A stretch of DNA of 64,000 bases from Chryseobacterium jejuense (GCF_017877355.1 NZ_JAGIPR010000010.1:62001-126000); one strand, 5' to 3'. Counted from the stretch's first letter, positions 25,247 to 35,307 are shown. Notes: generated by a model not told the origin, from the sequence alone. Translations and numbers: made by a program.

Positions 25247-26107
25247 CTATTTCACGGCTTTGAGACTCAAATCTATATTCTCAGCCGAGTGTGTTAAAGC
25301 TCCCACAGAGATATATGTAACTCCTGTAGATGCAATTTCTTTAAGCATATCACGGGTAATTCCTCCTGATGCTTCAGACTCACATGAACCGTTGATCATT
25401 TTTACAGCTTTCTTCATGGTCTTAACATCCATATTATCAAGCATGATTCTGTCAACTTTTGCGTGGATGGCTTCCTGAACTTCTTCCAGATTTCTGGTTT
25501 CCACTTCAATTTTTAACTTTCTCTTTGTCTTTTTAACATAGTCTTTAGCCATTTTTACAGCATTGGTGATGCTTCCGTTGTAGTCGATATGGTTATCCTT
25601 AAGCATAATCATATCATAAAGCCCATATCTGTGGTTGGTTCCACCGCCAATAGCCACTGCCCATTTTTCACACATTCTGAAATTTGGGGTTGTTTTTCTG
25701 GTGTCTAAAAGTTTGGTTTTACTTCCTACCAATCTTGAGTCCCAGTCATGAGTTAGTGTTGCGATACCACTCATTCTCTGCATGCAGTTAAGAACAAACC
25801 TCTCGGTGGAAAGAATTGATCTGGCGCTTCCGGTTACAATAAGGGCAATATCTCCTACTTTACAAGGGGTACCATCTTTGATGAAAGTTTCAACCTTCAG
25901 TTTTTTATCAAAAGCTTTAAAAATAATTTCTGCCAATTCTACACCTGCGAGGATGCAATCCTGCTTTACTAACAATTTAGCGCTTTGCTGAAGATCTTCA
26001 GGGATCGTGGAAAGGGTAGAGTGATCTCCATCTTGGATATCTTCTTCAAGGGCATTTTTTATAAATGTTTTTAATGCTTTATCTGTAACGTAGCTTGGTC
26101 TTTTCAT
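25247..26107 (-). CDS. nadC: Nicotinate-nucleotide pyrophosphorylase (quinolinate phosphoribosyltransferase)
   Basis: A 286-residue enzyme that makes nicotinate mononucleotide from quinolinate and PRPP in NAD synthesis. The family segments VLNCMQRMSGIATLT, the DTRKTTPNFR loop that holds catalytic Arg and Lys, GGGTNHRYGLYDMIMLKDNH and IMLDNMD are all present. It begins 12 bases after the nadB stop, so the two form an operon. nadA is not in this window. Confidence 0.95.
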   Translation of the reverse strand: MKRPSYVTDKALKTFIKNALEEDIQDGDHSTLSTIPEDLQQSAKLLVKQDCILAGVELAEIIFKAFDKKLKVETFIKDGTPCKVGDIALIVTGSARSILSTERFVLNCMQRMSGIATLTHDWDSRLVGSKTKLLDTRKTTPNFRMCEKWAVAIGGGTNHRYGLYDMIMLKDNHIDYNGSITNAVKMAKDYVKKTKRKLKIEVETRNLEEVQEAIHAKVDRIMLDNMDVKTMKKAVKMINGSCESEASGGITRDMLKEIASTGVTYISVGALTHSAENIDLSLKAVK

Positions 26108-26119
26108 TGTGTTATGCTT

Positions 26120-27691
26120 TTAGGCTAAATCTTTATTGTAAAATGCACCTTTATTCTCCGTCATTTCCATAGACTGGGTAATGATGAGGTTGGCAACAGT
26201 TGTTAAGTTTCTTAATTCTGATAATTGTGGAGAAAGAATAGAATAGTGGTAGATTTCATCAACGGCTGCTGCAATTTCCTGGTGTTTTTGTAAAGCCATG
26301 TTCAGACGTCTGTTACTTCTCACAATTCCAACAAGATCGCTCATCATTTCCTGAAGCTGTTTTCTAAGGTAGCTGATGATCACCATTTCATCCATGATTT
26401 TCATTCCTTCTTCATTCCATTCCGGAACCGCTTTTAAATCATCAAAATTGAATAGATTTTCATTAAGAAGAGATACTGTTTTTATGGCAGCGTTGTGTCC
26501 GAAAACCAATCCTTCAAGTAAAGAGTTTGAAGCTAATCTGTTGGCTCCGTGCAATCCGGAATTTGTACACTCTCCTACGGCAAAAAGATTTCTGATGGAA
26601 GACTGTCCGTCTCTGTCTACTTCAATACCACCCATCAGGTAGTGGCAGGCAGGGACAACAGGAATTAATTGAGTGAAGGGATCAATACCTTCGTCTTTAC
26701 ATTTTTTATAAATATTGGGAAAATGTTCAAGAAATTTTTCCTGATTCATTTCGTGACAGTCCAGACCTACATATTCGTCTCCTGAAATTTTCATTTCATT
26801 ATCAATGGCTCTGGCTACAATATCTCTGGAGGCTAATTCTTCACGTTCATCATATTTCTGCATGAACTTTTCACCTCTTTTGGTTCTTAATTTGGCACCG
26901 TCTCCTCTTACTGCTTCAGAAATAAGGAAAAGCATTCCGTCAATCTTACTATAAAGGGCCGTAGGATGAAACTGGTAATACTGCATATTGGAAACCTTTC
27001 CTTTTGCACGGGCTACGAAAGCAATTCCGTCTCCTGTTGCAATAGAAGGATTGGTTGTGTTTTTATAAACATGTCCGGCTCCACCTGTAGCAGCCAGTGT
27101 GATTTTGGATGTGATTTTTTTGATGGTTTTGGATTTTTCATCCAATATATAGGCACCGTAGCAGTGAATATCTCCTTCATTAAGTTCTTTCCCCGGAACA
27201 TGGTGCTGTGTAATGATATCAATTACATAGTGGTGGTCTAGAATTTCAATATTCGGGCTGTTGTTGGCCGTTTCCAATAATGCTCTTTCAATTTCAAAAC
27301 CTGTAATGTCTTTATGATGGACGATTCTGTTTTCGGTATGGCCTCCTTCTCTTCCCAGTGCAAATTTACCATTTTTCATATCGAATTGGGCTCCCCATTC
27401 TACAATTTCATTGAATCTTGCAGGGGCTTCCTTTACTACCATTTCTACAACATCACGTTTGTTTTCACCGTCTCCGGCACGCATGGTATCTTCTATATGT
27501 TTTTCAAAATTATCGTTCTGAAAGTCGGTCACTACAGCAAGACCGCCCTGTGCGTATTTGGTATTGCTTTCGTCTTCATCAGACTTTGTTACAATAATGA
27601 TTTTGGCATCAGGGAGTTGTTCAGAAACTTTAATGGCATAAGAAAGTCCGGAAATGCCGGAACCGATTACTAATACATCCGCTTTTATCAT
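26120..27691 (-). CDS. nadB: L-aspartate oxidase
   Basis: A 523-residue FAD enzyme that oxidises L-aspartate to iminoaspartate, the first step of de novo NAD synthesis. The dinucleotide-binding motif VIGSGISGLSYAI starts at residue 7; KYAQGGLAVV, the substrate-loop HPTALY and RDIVARAID follow, and the C-terminal helical domain is complete. It starts 30 bases after the nitroreductase stop and is followed closely by nadC, so the three may share a transcript from the promoter at 28353. Confidence 0.95.
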   Translation of the reverse strand: MIKADVLVIGSGISGLSYAIKVSEQLPDAKIIIVTKSDEDESNTKYAQGGLAVVTDFQNDNFEKHIEDTMRAGDGENKRDVVEMVVKEAPARFNEIVEWGAQFDMKNGKFALGREGGHTENRIVHHKDITGFEIERALLETANNSPNIEILDHHYVIDIITQHHVPGKELNEGDIHCYGAYILDEKSKTIKKITSKITLAATGGAGHVYKNTTNPSIATGDGIAFVARAKGKVSNMQYYQFHPTALYSKIDGMLFLISEAVRGDGAKLRTKRGEKFMQKYDEREELASRDIVARAIDNEMKISGDEYVGLDCHEMNQEKFLEHFPNIYKKCKDEGIDPFTQLIPVVPACHYLMGGIEVDRDGQSSIRNLFAVGECTNSGLHGANRLASNSLLEGLVFGHNAAIKTVSLLNENLFNFDDLKAVPEWNEEGMKIMDEMVIISYLRKQLQEMMSDLVGIVRSNRRLNMALQKHQEIAAAVDEIYHYSILSPQLSELRNLTTVANLIITQSMEMTENKGAFYNKDLA

Positions 27692-27721
27692 GTGCTTGCT
27701 TTAGGTACAATCATTTAAATA

Positions 27722-28348
27722 TTAAATAAATTTAAACAATTTTTCGTTTGGTTTTCTTACTTTTTTCATGTGTTGGAAGTGGTCTTCCTCAGAACGGTAG
27801 CCTAAAGCGAGGGTAACGGTTACTTTTTCTGTTTCGGGATTGATGTTCAGGATCTCTTCTATCAGATCTTGTCTGAAACCTTCCATAGGGCATGAGTCTA
27901 TATTTTCAATGGCAGCGGCATACATCAGATTGGCTAATACGATATAAGATTGTTTTTCTGCCCAGTTGAAAATTTCATCCTGTGTTTTTTGATTAATATG
28001 CTGATTAATGCTGCTCTTGAATGGATCAAGTTTCTCAAGAGGAGTTTCTCTTACCTCAGAAATATGTTTAAAATATCCTTGGATATAATTTTCTTCAATG
28101 TTTTTCTTTGAAATAATCACAACAAGATGAGAGCATGTGGAAATCTGGGATGGATTATAAAAAGCAGGAATCAGTTTTTGTTTCATTTCCTCACTTTCAA
28201 CAATGATAATTTTATAAGGTTGAAGTCCCAGAGAGCTTGCAGACAGTTTTCCTGACTCAAGAATGTTATGAAGGATTTCCTGAGGAATAATTTGATTATT
28301 AAATTTTTTCACAGAATATCTTCTGCTTAAAGCTTCCAAATAATTCAT
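27722..28348 (-). CDS. Nitroreductase-family NAD(P)H-dependent oxidoreductase
   Basis: A 208-residue flavin (FMN) enzyme. The N-terminal RRYSVKKFNNQIIP motif binds FMN phosphate, LSASSLGLQPYKIIIV follows, and the C-terminal LALGYRSEEDHFQHMKKVRKP is typical of the family. It reduces nitro, quinone or similar acceptors; the physiological substrate is unknown. A TAAATTTG element ends four bases before its ATG, so it is predicted to head a leaderless transcript, possibly including nadB-nadC. Confidence 0.85.
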   Translation of the reverse strand: MNYLEALSRRYSVKKFNNQIIPQEILHNILESGKLSASSLGLQPYKIIIVESEEMKQKLIPAFYNPSQISTCSHLVVIISKKNIEENYIQGYFKHISEVRETPLEKLDPFKSSINQHINQKTQDEIFNWAEKQSYIVLANLMYAAAIENIDSCPMEGFRQDLIEEILNINPETEKVTVTLALGYRSEEDHFQHMKKVRKPNEKLFKFI

Positions 28349-28360
28349 AGCACAAATTTA
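28349..28360 (-). promoter_or_regulatory. Nitroreductase promoter element with TAnnTTTG-N4-ATG layout
   Basis: TAAATTTG on the minus strand (28360-28353) is followed by four bases and the ATG at 28348, predicting a leaderless mRNA. Confidence 0.6.
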
Positions 28361-28423
28361 AGAATTGAATATGAATAAAGGGGCTTTAAAATGAAATATA
28401 TCCTCTTAAATTAATACAAAAAA

Positions 28424-28444
28424 TCACCCCGCATAACGGAGTGA
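28424..28444 (-). terminator. Terminator after the first lectin-domain gene
   Basis: Stem TCACTCCG/CGGGGTGA (one mismatch) followed by T residues on the minus strand, 28 bases after the stop at 28472. Confidence 0.78.
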
Positions 28445-28471
28445 CTCTTCTAATATGAATGATAAACGTGA

Positions 28472-30739
28472 TTAATTTCTGTTTTTAACAATAATCCAGC
28501 CTGCAAAGTTGATAGGTGTTGTTCTGTTCATGTTGTTTTTTTCATTCCATGAAACGGAATACCAATAACTTCCTGTAGGAACCCTTCTGCCATTAGCTGT
28601 GCCATTCCATCTGTATCCATTGCTTTTGTCCGCTCTGAAAACCTGTACACCATACCTGTCGAAAATATTAACTTCAAGATTAGGTTTGATAGCCAGTGCT
28701 GAGTAATCAATAAAATCATTGATGCCATCATCATTAGGAGTAATGATATTAATGAGGTTAGGTATAGTGACATTAATCATAATAGGCTCACAATTATAAC
28801 TGTCTTTTACATATATTTTGGCAACTCCTCTTGTAACATTAGTGAATATATTAGAATCCTGCCAGGTGATATTGTCTGTTGAATATTGATAAGGAGGCAT
28901 TCCGCCGTTTACATGTACAGTAACGGTTTCTCCTGAAACATCTATACTGGATATAACGGGGCTTTCCGCTGGAAATACCGTTACTGTTTGAGTAGTGATA
29001 CATTCCCCGGTTTTTAGTTTTACCCAATAAATACCAACGCCCACATCTTTAATAGATTGTGTAGTGGCTCCGGTACTCCATTCATAACTTTTGAATCCTG
29101 GGCCGGCATCCAGTGTTGTTTTGCTTTCTACACAAATAATTTTGTCTTTTAAAACCCTGGACGGAGCCGGAGCTTTGACTGTTAGAGTAACTTTAGCAAT
29201 TGAAAAACATCCGGTGGCATTGAAAACTTTAACATAGGCTACCCCATTGGGAGCAATATAGGCACCCGGGGTAGTTATTTCATTGGTTCCGTTAAGGGCG
29301 TCTGTTATAGATGGATAGTACTTTTTTGTAAATCCAGCCGGGTTTGGAACAACGGCAGCATTAATAAGATTAAAAGAGGCTGTTAATGGATTGCTTTCTA
29401 TAAAACATGATTCTATTGGAACGTCATAAACGGTTACAACCGGATGGGTATTTAGTGTGATTTTAGCAGTGCTTATACATCCCTGTGCCGTAATAACCCT
29501 TACATATATAATCCCAGGAGGAGAGACATAGGCAGTGGGTGTTGTGATCTGATTTGTGCTGGCATTCAGATCGTGTATGCTCGGATAGAACTCTTTAGTA
29601 ACTCCCGTTAATGTGGTTACTGCCGCAGTATTGAGATCAAAGATGCCGACTCCTCCATTATTATTGTTACATTCAGTAAGACTGGCATCGGTTGCTGCAA
29701 ACGGGGTCGGATTCAGTTCTATAATGCCGTCTCCATTATCACAAAGTGTTGAGGAGGGATCTTTAACAACAACTTTAATGGTTGTATTTCCTGTATATTG
29801 AAAACTAGTAGGGTTGGCGATAGGAGTAGCAACTCCCAATAGGTAATAGGTGAAAACATAATTTCCAGGATTGTTTACAAATTGGGTATTGTATGAAGTG
29901 AGGTCTACAGTGCCGCTTCCAGTTGCAGGGTTGGTGCAAACGAAAGGTTTTATGGTATTATTTAAAATAGGAACTTTATCTACAAAAACTTTGGCATTTT
30001 GGATAGAGTGCCGAGCGCTGGCCCCTCCTGTTGCTGCAGAAAATCCAAAATATCCTTGTGTCATCCCTACAGCATTCCCGGAAGGGGCAAATGACTGATC
30101 GGCAATAAGCACTCCGTCTATTTTAATTTTAATAATCCAGTTGGTAGGATTAGTAAGATCTGTTTCTCCGTTTACTTCAACGTGTTTGTAGTTGTTGCCT
30201 ACAAATGGCTGAGTGGGATTCAGATCTGGAGAGTGAAAAGTACTTCCGGGAGTATTGTTAAATTCTATATTGTTGCCGGTGGTATTGTTTGTGCCATATA
30301 AAACATGTACTTTACTCATCTGGCCTTCAGTGGTATTGTTAAAAATATCAAAACCAACCATTAATCCTGATGCGTTGGCGGGTATCCCAAGACCTCCTCC
30401 TGATACGAATCCTGTTGGAGGGTTAGCAAGATACCAGAATGTAAAACCGTCTCCGCGCCCAAACTGGGTTGTACCGTTTCCATCTATTCTGAAATCAAAT
30501 TCTACTTTCCATTTATCACAATAACTTAAGGTAATTGGAGTGGATAGTTTTATAGCTCCATACTTGCTTGTTTGGTCTGTGGTAAGTCTTATGAAATCTC
30601 CGCTTACAACAGCATCGGAAACAAGATCCCAACCTGTAGTGTTTACAGGATTTCCGGTAAGTTGATAGGTTTGTGAGTACATTTTTCCTGACAGACATAA
30701 TAAAATACCCAGCAGAAAAAAGAGTAGATTTTTTTTCAT
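28472..30739 (-). CDS. T9SS type B secreted protein with L-type lectin-like domain (paralogue 1)
   Basis: A 755-residue secreted protein. After the signal peptide a bacterial L-type (legume-like) lectin domain spans about 23-255 (WKVEFDFRIDGNG, GDGFTFWYLANPP, FDIFNNTTEGQMSKVHVLYG, GYFGFSAATGGA). Then come repeated units of about 80-90 residues, each with a KKYYPS-type segment, an AY..PNG.VYVKV segment and a Cys. A short sandwich domain (LDAGPGFKSYEWSTGA) precedes the C-terminal gliding-motility/T9SS type B signal (ITPNDDGINDFIDYS, IFDRYGVQVF, GTYWYSVSWNE). It should act on or outside the surface, probably in adhesion or glycan binding. A close paralogue lies immediately upstream. Confidence 0.87.
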   Translation of the reverse strand: MKKNLLFFLLGILLCLSGKMYSQTYQLTGNPVNTTGWDLVSDAVVSGDFIRLTTDQTSKYGAIKLSTPITLSYCDKWKVEFDFRIDGNGTTQFGRGDGFTFWYLANPPTGFVSGGGLGIPANASGLMVGFDIFNNTTEGQMSKVHVLYGTNNTTGNNIEFNNTPGSTFHSPDLNPTQPFVGNNYKHVEVNGETDLTNPTNWIIKIKIDGVLIADQSFAPSGNAVGMTQGYFGFSAATGGASARHSIQNAKVFVDKVPILNNTIKPFVCTNPATGSGTVDLTSYNTQFVNNPGNYVFTYYLLGVATPIANPTSFQYTGNTTIKVVVKDPSSTLCDNGDGIIELNPTPFAATDASLTECNNNNGGVGIFDLNTAAVTTLTGVTKEFYPSIHDLNASTNQITTPTAYVSPPGIIYVRVITAQGCISTAKITLNTHPVVTVYDVPIESCFIESNPLTASFNLINAAVVPNPAGFTKKYYPSITDALNGTNEITTPGAYIAPNGVAYVKVFNATGCFSIAKVTLTVKAPAPSRVLKDKIICVESKTTLDAGPGFKSYEWSTGATTQSIKDVGVGIYWVKLKTGECITTQTVTVFPAESPVISSIDVSGETVTVHVNGGMPPYQYSTDNITWQDSNIFTNVTRGVAKIYVKDSYNCEPIMINVTIPNLINIITPNDDGINDFIDYSALAIKPNLEVNIFDRYGVQVFRADKSNGYRWNGTANGRRVPTGSYWYSVSWNEKNNMNRTTPINFAGWIIVKNRN

Positions 30740-30776
30740 AGTGGAAGGATTGTGATGTTGTTATTTGTATTAATGT

Positions 30777-33044
30777 TTATTCCATATTTTTTACCAATAC
30801 CCAACCTGAGTATTTTGTTTCAGTGTTATTTTTATTGTTTTCATTCCATGAGATCGTATACCAATAAGTAGCGGAAGGAATCTTTTTACCATAAGCCCTT
30901 CCATCCCAGGTGTAATTTCTTATTTTGTTAGCTTCATACAGCTTGTTTCCATATCTGTCATACACTGTGAAGATTAGGTTTTTCTTGTATGCCAAAGCAG
31001 AATAATCAATGAAGTCATTTTTGTTGTCTCCGTTAGGTGTGATGGCATTGATGAGGTTAGGAACGGTAACCTGAACTTCAATAGGGGAGCAGTTATAAAA
31101 GTCTTTTACAAAAACCTTTACTTCTCCTCTGGCCAGACCTGTGAAAATATTGGATGTCTGCCAATGAGTTCCGTCCAGTGAATATTGATAAGGTGGTTTT
31201 CCACCTACCACGTTAACTACAATTGTATTGTTATGGATATCAATGCTGGCTATTACAGGATTGGGAGACGGTTGTACGTTGACAATTTGTGTAGTGGTAC
31301 AGTTTCCTGTTCTGAGTTTAACCCAATAGGTTCCTACACTTACATCTTTAATAGCGGGAGTTTTAGCTCCAGTGCTCCATAGGTATTCATCAAAACCAGG
31401 GCCTGCGTCCAAATCGGTTTTATTTTCTATACAGATGGTTTTGTCTTTAAGAAGTGAAGATTTAACAGGTGGAAGTACCACAAGGTTAATTTTGGCAATA
31501 GCAAAACATCCGTTAGTGTCCGTTACTTTTGCGTATACAGCTGTGCTTGTTGAAGTGTATTGATAAATATCGGCAATCTCGTTGGTGTCATTAATAGCAT
31601 TGGTAATGGTGGTGTAATATTTTTTAATGATCCCGGTAGTAAGTGAAGTAACATTGGCCGTTGTTAAATTGAACACGCCATTAAGTACATTGTTTTCAAT
31701 AAAACAAGATTGGATGGTGGCTTCTTTTACTGCTGTTTCAGGGTAAAAAGTAAGATTAATTTTTGCTGTACCTGTACATCCTAGCGGAGTAGTTACTTTT
31801 ACATAAACGGTTCCTTGTGCAGATAGATAAGTGTCCGGATATAAAATTTCATTCGTTCCGGAATTTAAATCATTGAGTGTTTTGTAATATTTCTTTGTAA
31901 CACCAAGCACATCTGTTATGTTAGCGGAATTTAAATTGAATGTAGCGGTACCCGCTTTATTGTTATTACACTCAGTAAGTGTTTTGTCATTAGCTTTAAA
32001 AGGAGCCAGGTCCAACTGAATTTTTCCATCGGGATTGTCACAAAGTACTCCGGCGTTATCCTTAATAACTATAATTACTGTGGTGTTGGTGTTAAATTCA
32101 TAATTGGAAGGATTGGAAATAGGGGTAGAACTGCCTTGAGGATAATATTTGAATGTGTAATTTCCAGGATTAGCAACAAACTGAGCATTGAAATCGGTTA
32201 AATTTACACTGCCATATCCGTTAGTAGGATTGGGACAGAAAGACTGGGTTGCTAAGTTTTTTAGAATTGATACTTTATCAGTGTATATTTTTACATTTTT
32301 AATGGAATTTCTTGCTGAAGCTCCACCTGTAGATGCTGAGAAACCAAAGTACCCCTGGGTCATTGTAGCAGCTCCGGCTGAAGGAGCGAATGATTGTGAG
32401 GTAATAGTTGTTCCATCCATTTTTACGGTAATAATCCAGCTTGTAGGGTTAGCGGGATCTGTTTCACCTGTTACTTCAACGTGTTTATAGGTGTCTCCTA
32501 CAAAAGGTTGGGTTGCGTTGAGGTCTGCGGAGTGAAATGAACTTCCGGGAGTGTTGAAAAATTCAATATTGTTAGTGTCTGTAGTGTTGGGAACTACCCC
32601 GTAGGCAATGTGTACTTTGCTCATTTGAGCACTGGTTGTATTGTTGTAAATATCAAAACCAACCATAAAACCAATTGCATTCTGTGGAATTCCTAATCCT
32701 GATCCCTGTTGGCTTGTTACAGGCGGATTGGCAAGATACCAAAAGGCAAATCCATCACCTTTTCCAAATCCTGGTATTCCATTTCCATTAATTCTGAAAT
32801 CGAATTCCACTTTCCATTTATCGCAGTATTTCAGATTAATGGGATCATTAAGTTTTATTGCTCCGGATTTGCTTCCTACATCATCAGTTAGCATTATGAA
32901 ATCACCACTTGTGGTAGCGCTGGGCACAACAGTCCAGCCTGTAGTGTTAATGGGATTTCCGGTGAGTTGATAGGTCTGGGCGAAAGATGCACCAGATAGG
33001 GATAGTAAAATAATTGAGAAGTAAAATAATAAATTTTTATTCAT
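30777..33044 (-). CDS. T9SS type B secreted protein with L-type lectin-like domain (paralogue 2)
   Basis: 755 residues with the same plan as the gene at 28472: signal peptide, L-type lectin-like domain (about 23-258: WKVEFDFRINGNG, GDGFAFWYLANPP, KVHIAYG), repeated Cys-bearing units (TKKYYKTLNDLNSGTNEI, IKKYYTTITNAINDTNEI), a sandwich domain with LDAGPGFDEYLWSTGA, and a T9SS type B sorting domain (ITPNGDNKNDFIDYS, VYDRYGNKLYE). Equal length and head-to-tail placement with only 37 bases between them show a tandem duplication. No terminator lies between the two genes. The sequences have diverged widely, which suggests an old duplication with possible change in ligand. Confidence 0.87.
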   Translation of the reverse strand: MNKNLLFYFSIILLSLSGASFAQTYQLTGNPINTTGWTVVPSATTSGDFIMLTDDVGSKSGAIKLNDPINLKYCDKWKVEFDFRINGNGIPGFGKGDGFAFWYLANPPVTSQQGSGLGIPQNAIGFMVGFDIYNNTTSAQMSKVHIAYGVVPNTTDTNNIEFFNTPGSSFHSADLNATQPFVGDTYKHVEVTGETDPANPTSWIITVKMDGTTITSQSFAPSAGAATMTQGYFGFSASTGGASARNSIKNVKIYTDKVSILKNLATQSFCPNPTNGYGSVNLTDFNAQFVANPGNYTFKYYPQGSSTPISNPSNYEFNTNTTVIIVIKDNAGVLCDNPDGKIQLDLAPFKANDKTLTECNNNKAGTATFNLNSANITDVLGVTKKYYKTLNDLNSGTNEILYPDTYLSAQGTVYVKVTTPLGCTGTAKINLTFYPETAVKEATIQSCFIENNVLNGVFNLTTANVTSLTTGIIKKYYTTITNAINDTNEIADIYQYTSTSTAVYAKVTDTNGCFAIAKINLVVLPPVKSSLLKDKTICIENKTDLDAGPGFDEYLWSTGAKTPAIKDVSVGTYWVKLRTGNCTTTQIVNVQPSPNPVIASIDIHNNTIVVNVVGGKPPYQYSLDGTHWQTSNIFTGLARGEVKVFVKDFYNCSPIEVQVTVPNLINAITPNGDNKNDFIDYSALAYKKNLIFTVYDRYGNKLYEANKIRNYTWDGRAYGKKIPSATYWYTISWNENNKNNTETKYSGWVLVKNME

Positions 33045-33207
33045 TTCACTGAGAATTTAATTCATGGTAAATATATTAAATCCCAAGTAATAAATGGTTA
33101 TTTTGTGTTAATTTCGTTAAAAAAATTAATTATTATTCAAAAAATAATATTTATTATGATAAAGTAGTAAAAGTTGTACGCGTTATTTCGGATTTGTATT
33201 AATTAAA

Positions 33208-33684
33208 TTAAAAGAGAGAATTATTATCTAATCCTTCAAAATAAGTATCAATTTCAAGATTGGGAGAACTGGCAGCTGCTACTGCTAATTTGTCGCAAAG
33301 TTCATTTTCGAAATGGCCTGCGTGTCCCTTTACCCAATGCATAGTAGGTTTGTGTTGGTTATAAAGCTCAATGAATTTTTTCCAGAGATCAGGGTTTTTT
33401 ACATTTTTCCACCCTCTTTTGATCCATCCGGTAATCCAATTCTGATTAACAGCATCCGCTACATACTTGCTGTCTGTATACACATGAATGTCGTTTTCTG
33501 TTGACTTTAGCTTTTCCAGAGCAGAAATTACAGCGAGGAGTTCCATTCTGTTGTTGGTGGTTTTTCGGAAGCCTTTAGAAAAAGTTTTCTGATAGTTTTT
33601 TTCAGGAACGCGCATAAGAATTCCATATCCCCCTTTTCCGGGATTTCCACTGCATGCACCGTCTGTATAAATTTCGATTCTCAA
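33208..33684 (-). CDS. rnhA: Ribonuclease HI
   Basis: A 158-residue enzyme that cuts the RNA strand of RNA-DNA hybrids. The carboxylate set is visible: Asp8 in IYTDGACSGNPG, Glu in NNRMELLAVI near 48, Asp in VYTDSKYV near 71, and the later Asp in ELCDKLAV, with WVKGHAGH carrying the catalytic His. It begins 24 bases after dnaB and is probably co-transcribed with it. Confidence 0.95.
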   Translation of the reverse strand: MRIEIYTDGACSGNPGKGGYGILMRVPEKNYQKTFSKGFRKTTNNRMELLAVISALEKLKSTENDIHVYTDSKYVADAVNQNWITGWIKRGWKNVKNPDLWKKFIELYNQHKPTMHWVKGHAGHFENELCDKLAVAAASSPNLEIDTYFEGLDNNSLF

Positions 33685-33708
33685 ATCTGCTTTATAAAAT
33701 TGAATTAT

Positions 33709-35295
33709 TTAAAACGGGAAATCATCATCATCATCAAAATCATTCATAGAAGATCCTGAAAGTTTCGAACTGTCCGGAAGATCAAATGCTGCTCCAGGCT
33801 GAATAGTTGTTTTGATTTTGTCAAAACCACTAGGTTCACCAAAGTTCGATGGATAGCCGCCTCCCATACCGCCGTCAAGGGCAGCTTCAATATCACCGAA
33901 TTTTGCAAAATGTTTTAAGAAAGATAATCTCACGTCAGCTGTAGCACCATTCCTGTGCTTTGCGATAATTAATTCGGCCTGGTTTTCTGTAGAAGTTTCC
34001 TGTCCTTCCTCATCATTATCCCAAACGGTGATTTTATAATACTCCGGTCTGAAAATAAAAGATACGATATCTGCATCCTGCTCAATCGCTCCGGATTCCC
34101 TTAGATCTGAAAGCTGAGGCCTTTTTCCGGGACGTGTTTCCACACTACGCGAAAGCTGGGAAAGTGCAATTACCGGAACATTCAATTCTTTTGCAATCGC
34201 TTTTAATGAACGAGAGATCATGGAAATTTCCTGTTCACGGTTTCCAACTCCTTTTCCGCTGCTACCAGCGGTCATCAGTTGAAGGTAGTCAACCATTATC
34301 AGTCTTACTCCGTGTTGCATTACCAGTCTTCGGCATTTTGCACGGAAGTCGAAAATGGACAGTGATGGAGTTTCGTCAATATATAAAGGAGCATTTTCCA
34401 ATTCGGATACGTTGGAGAATAGTCTTTGCCATTCTTCGTCGTCAAGAGTTCCTTTTCTTAATTTTTCGGATGAAATTCTTGTTTCAGAAGCAATCATCCT
34501 GGTGATAAGCTGTACCGAAGCCATCTCGAGAGAGAATAAAGCCATTGGGATTTTGTGACCTACTGCAATATTTCTTGCCATCGAAAGAAGGAATGCGGTT
34601 TTTCCCATCGCGGGACGTGCTGCAATAATAATAAGGTCGGAATTCTGCCAGCCTCCGGTTTCTTTATCTACATCCCGGAATCCTGAAGGAACCCCCGAAA
34701 GTCCTTGTTTGTCCTTTAAAGATTTAATGGTGTCAATCGCTTGTTTTACCAATGAGTTGGCGGTATCAAATCCTTTTTTAATCGTTCCGTTGGTGATCTC
34801 AAAGAAAGACTGTTCTGCTTTATCCAGAAGTTCAAATACATCAGTTGATTCTTTATAGGAAGAATCAATTACATTCGCGGAAACGTTAATAAGACTTCTT
34901 AAAATATATTTTTCAAGAATAACACGAACGTGATATTCAATATGGGCAGATGAACTTACTCCCATGGTAAGGTCAATAATATAATGGTCTCCTCCTGCCT
35001 GGCTTAGTTTGTCCTCTTTTTTAAGATCTTGGATAATGGTCATTAAATCTACCGGATGATTACCTTCATAAAGCTTTAAGATGGTAGAAAAAATAACCTG
35101 GTGTCTGGGATCGTAAAATACTTCCGGAGTAAGGAGGTCAATGGAATGGTCAAGACCCTTTTTGTCAATCAAAAAAGTTCCGATAACAAGTCTTTCGAAG
35201 TCCACTGCATTAGGAGGCATTTTCCCATCCGCAATAGATAGCTCTTTTGCAAAGTTTCCGTGGGTAAGGGATGATAATGTTTCTTTCTGCGCCAT
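33709..35295 (-). CDS. dnaB: Replicative DNA helicase DnaB with SSB-like acidic C-terminal tip
   Basis: A 528-residue hexameric helicase. The N-terminal DnaB domain (to about 130), a linker, and the RecA-like ATPase with Walker A ARPAMGKTAF near 230, Walker B IMVDYLQLM and the QLSRSVE finger are complete. A Gly-rich linker and the extension beyond the usual 450-470 residues end in MNDFDDDDDFPF, which is almost the MDFDDDIPF tip of single-strand-binding protein. A TATCTTTG element ends four bases before the ATG, predicting a leaderless transcript. rnhA follows. Confidence 0.95.
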   Translation of the reverse strand: MAQKETLSSLTHGNFAKELSIADGKMPPNAVDFERLVIGTFLIDKKGLDHSIDLLTPEVFYDPRHQVIFSTILKLYEGNHPVDLMTIIQDLKKEDKLSQAGGDHYIIDLTMGVSSSAHIEYHVRVILEKYILRSLINVSANVIDSSYKESTDVFELLDKAEQSFFEITNGTIKKGFDTANSLVKQAIDTIKSLKDKQGLSGVPSGFRDVDKETGGWQNSDLIIIAARPAMGKTAFLLSMARNIAVGHKIPMALFSLEMASVQLITRMIASETRISSEKLRKGTLDDEEWQRLFSNVSELENAPLYIDETPSLSIFDFRAKCRRLVMQHGVRLIMVDYLQLMTAGSSGKGVGNREQEISMISRSLKAIAKELNVPVIALSQLSRSVETRPGKRPQLSDLRESGAIEQDADIVSFIFRPEYYKITVWDNDEEGQETSTENQAELIIAKHRNGATADVRLSFLKHFAKFGDIEAALDGGMGGGYPSNFGEPSGFDKIKTTIQPGAAFDLPDSSKLSGSSMNDFDDDDDFPF

Positions 35296-35307
35296 GGTGC
35301 AAAGATA
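35296..35307 (-). promoter_or_regulatory. dnaB promoter element with TAnnTTTG-N4-ATG layout
   Basis: TATCTTTG on the minus strand (35307-35300), then CACC and the ATG at 35295. There is no room for a ribosome-binding leader. Confidence 0.6.
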
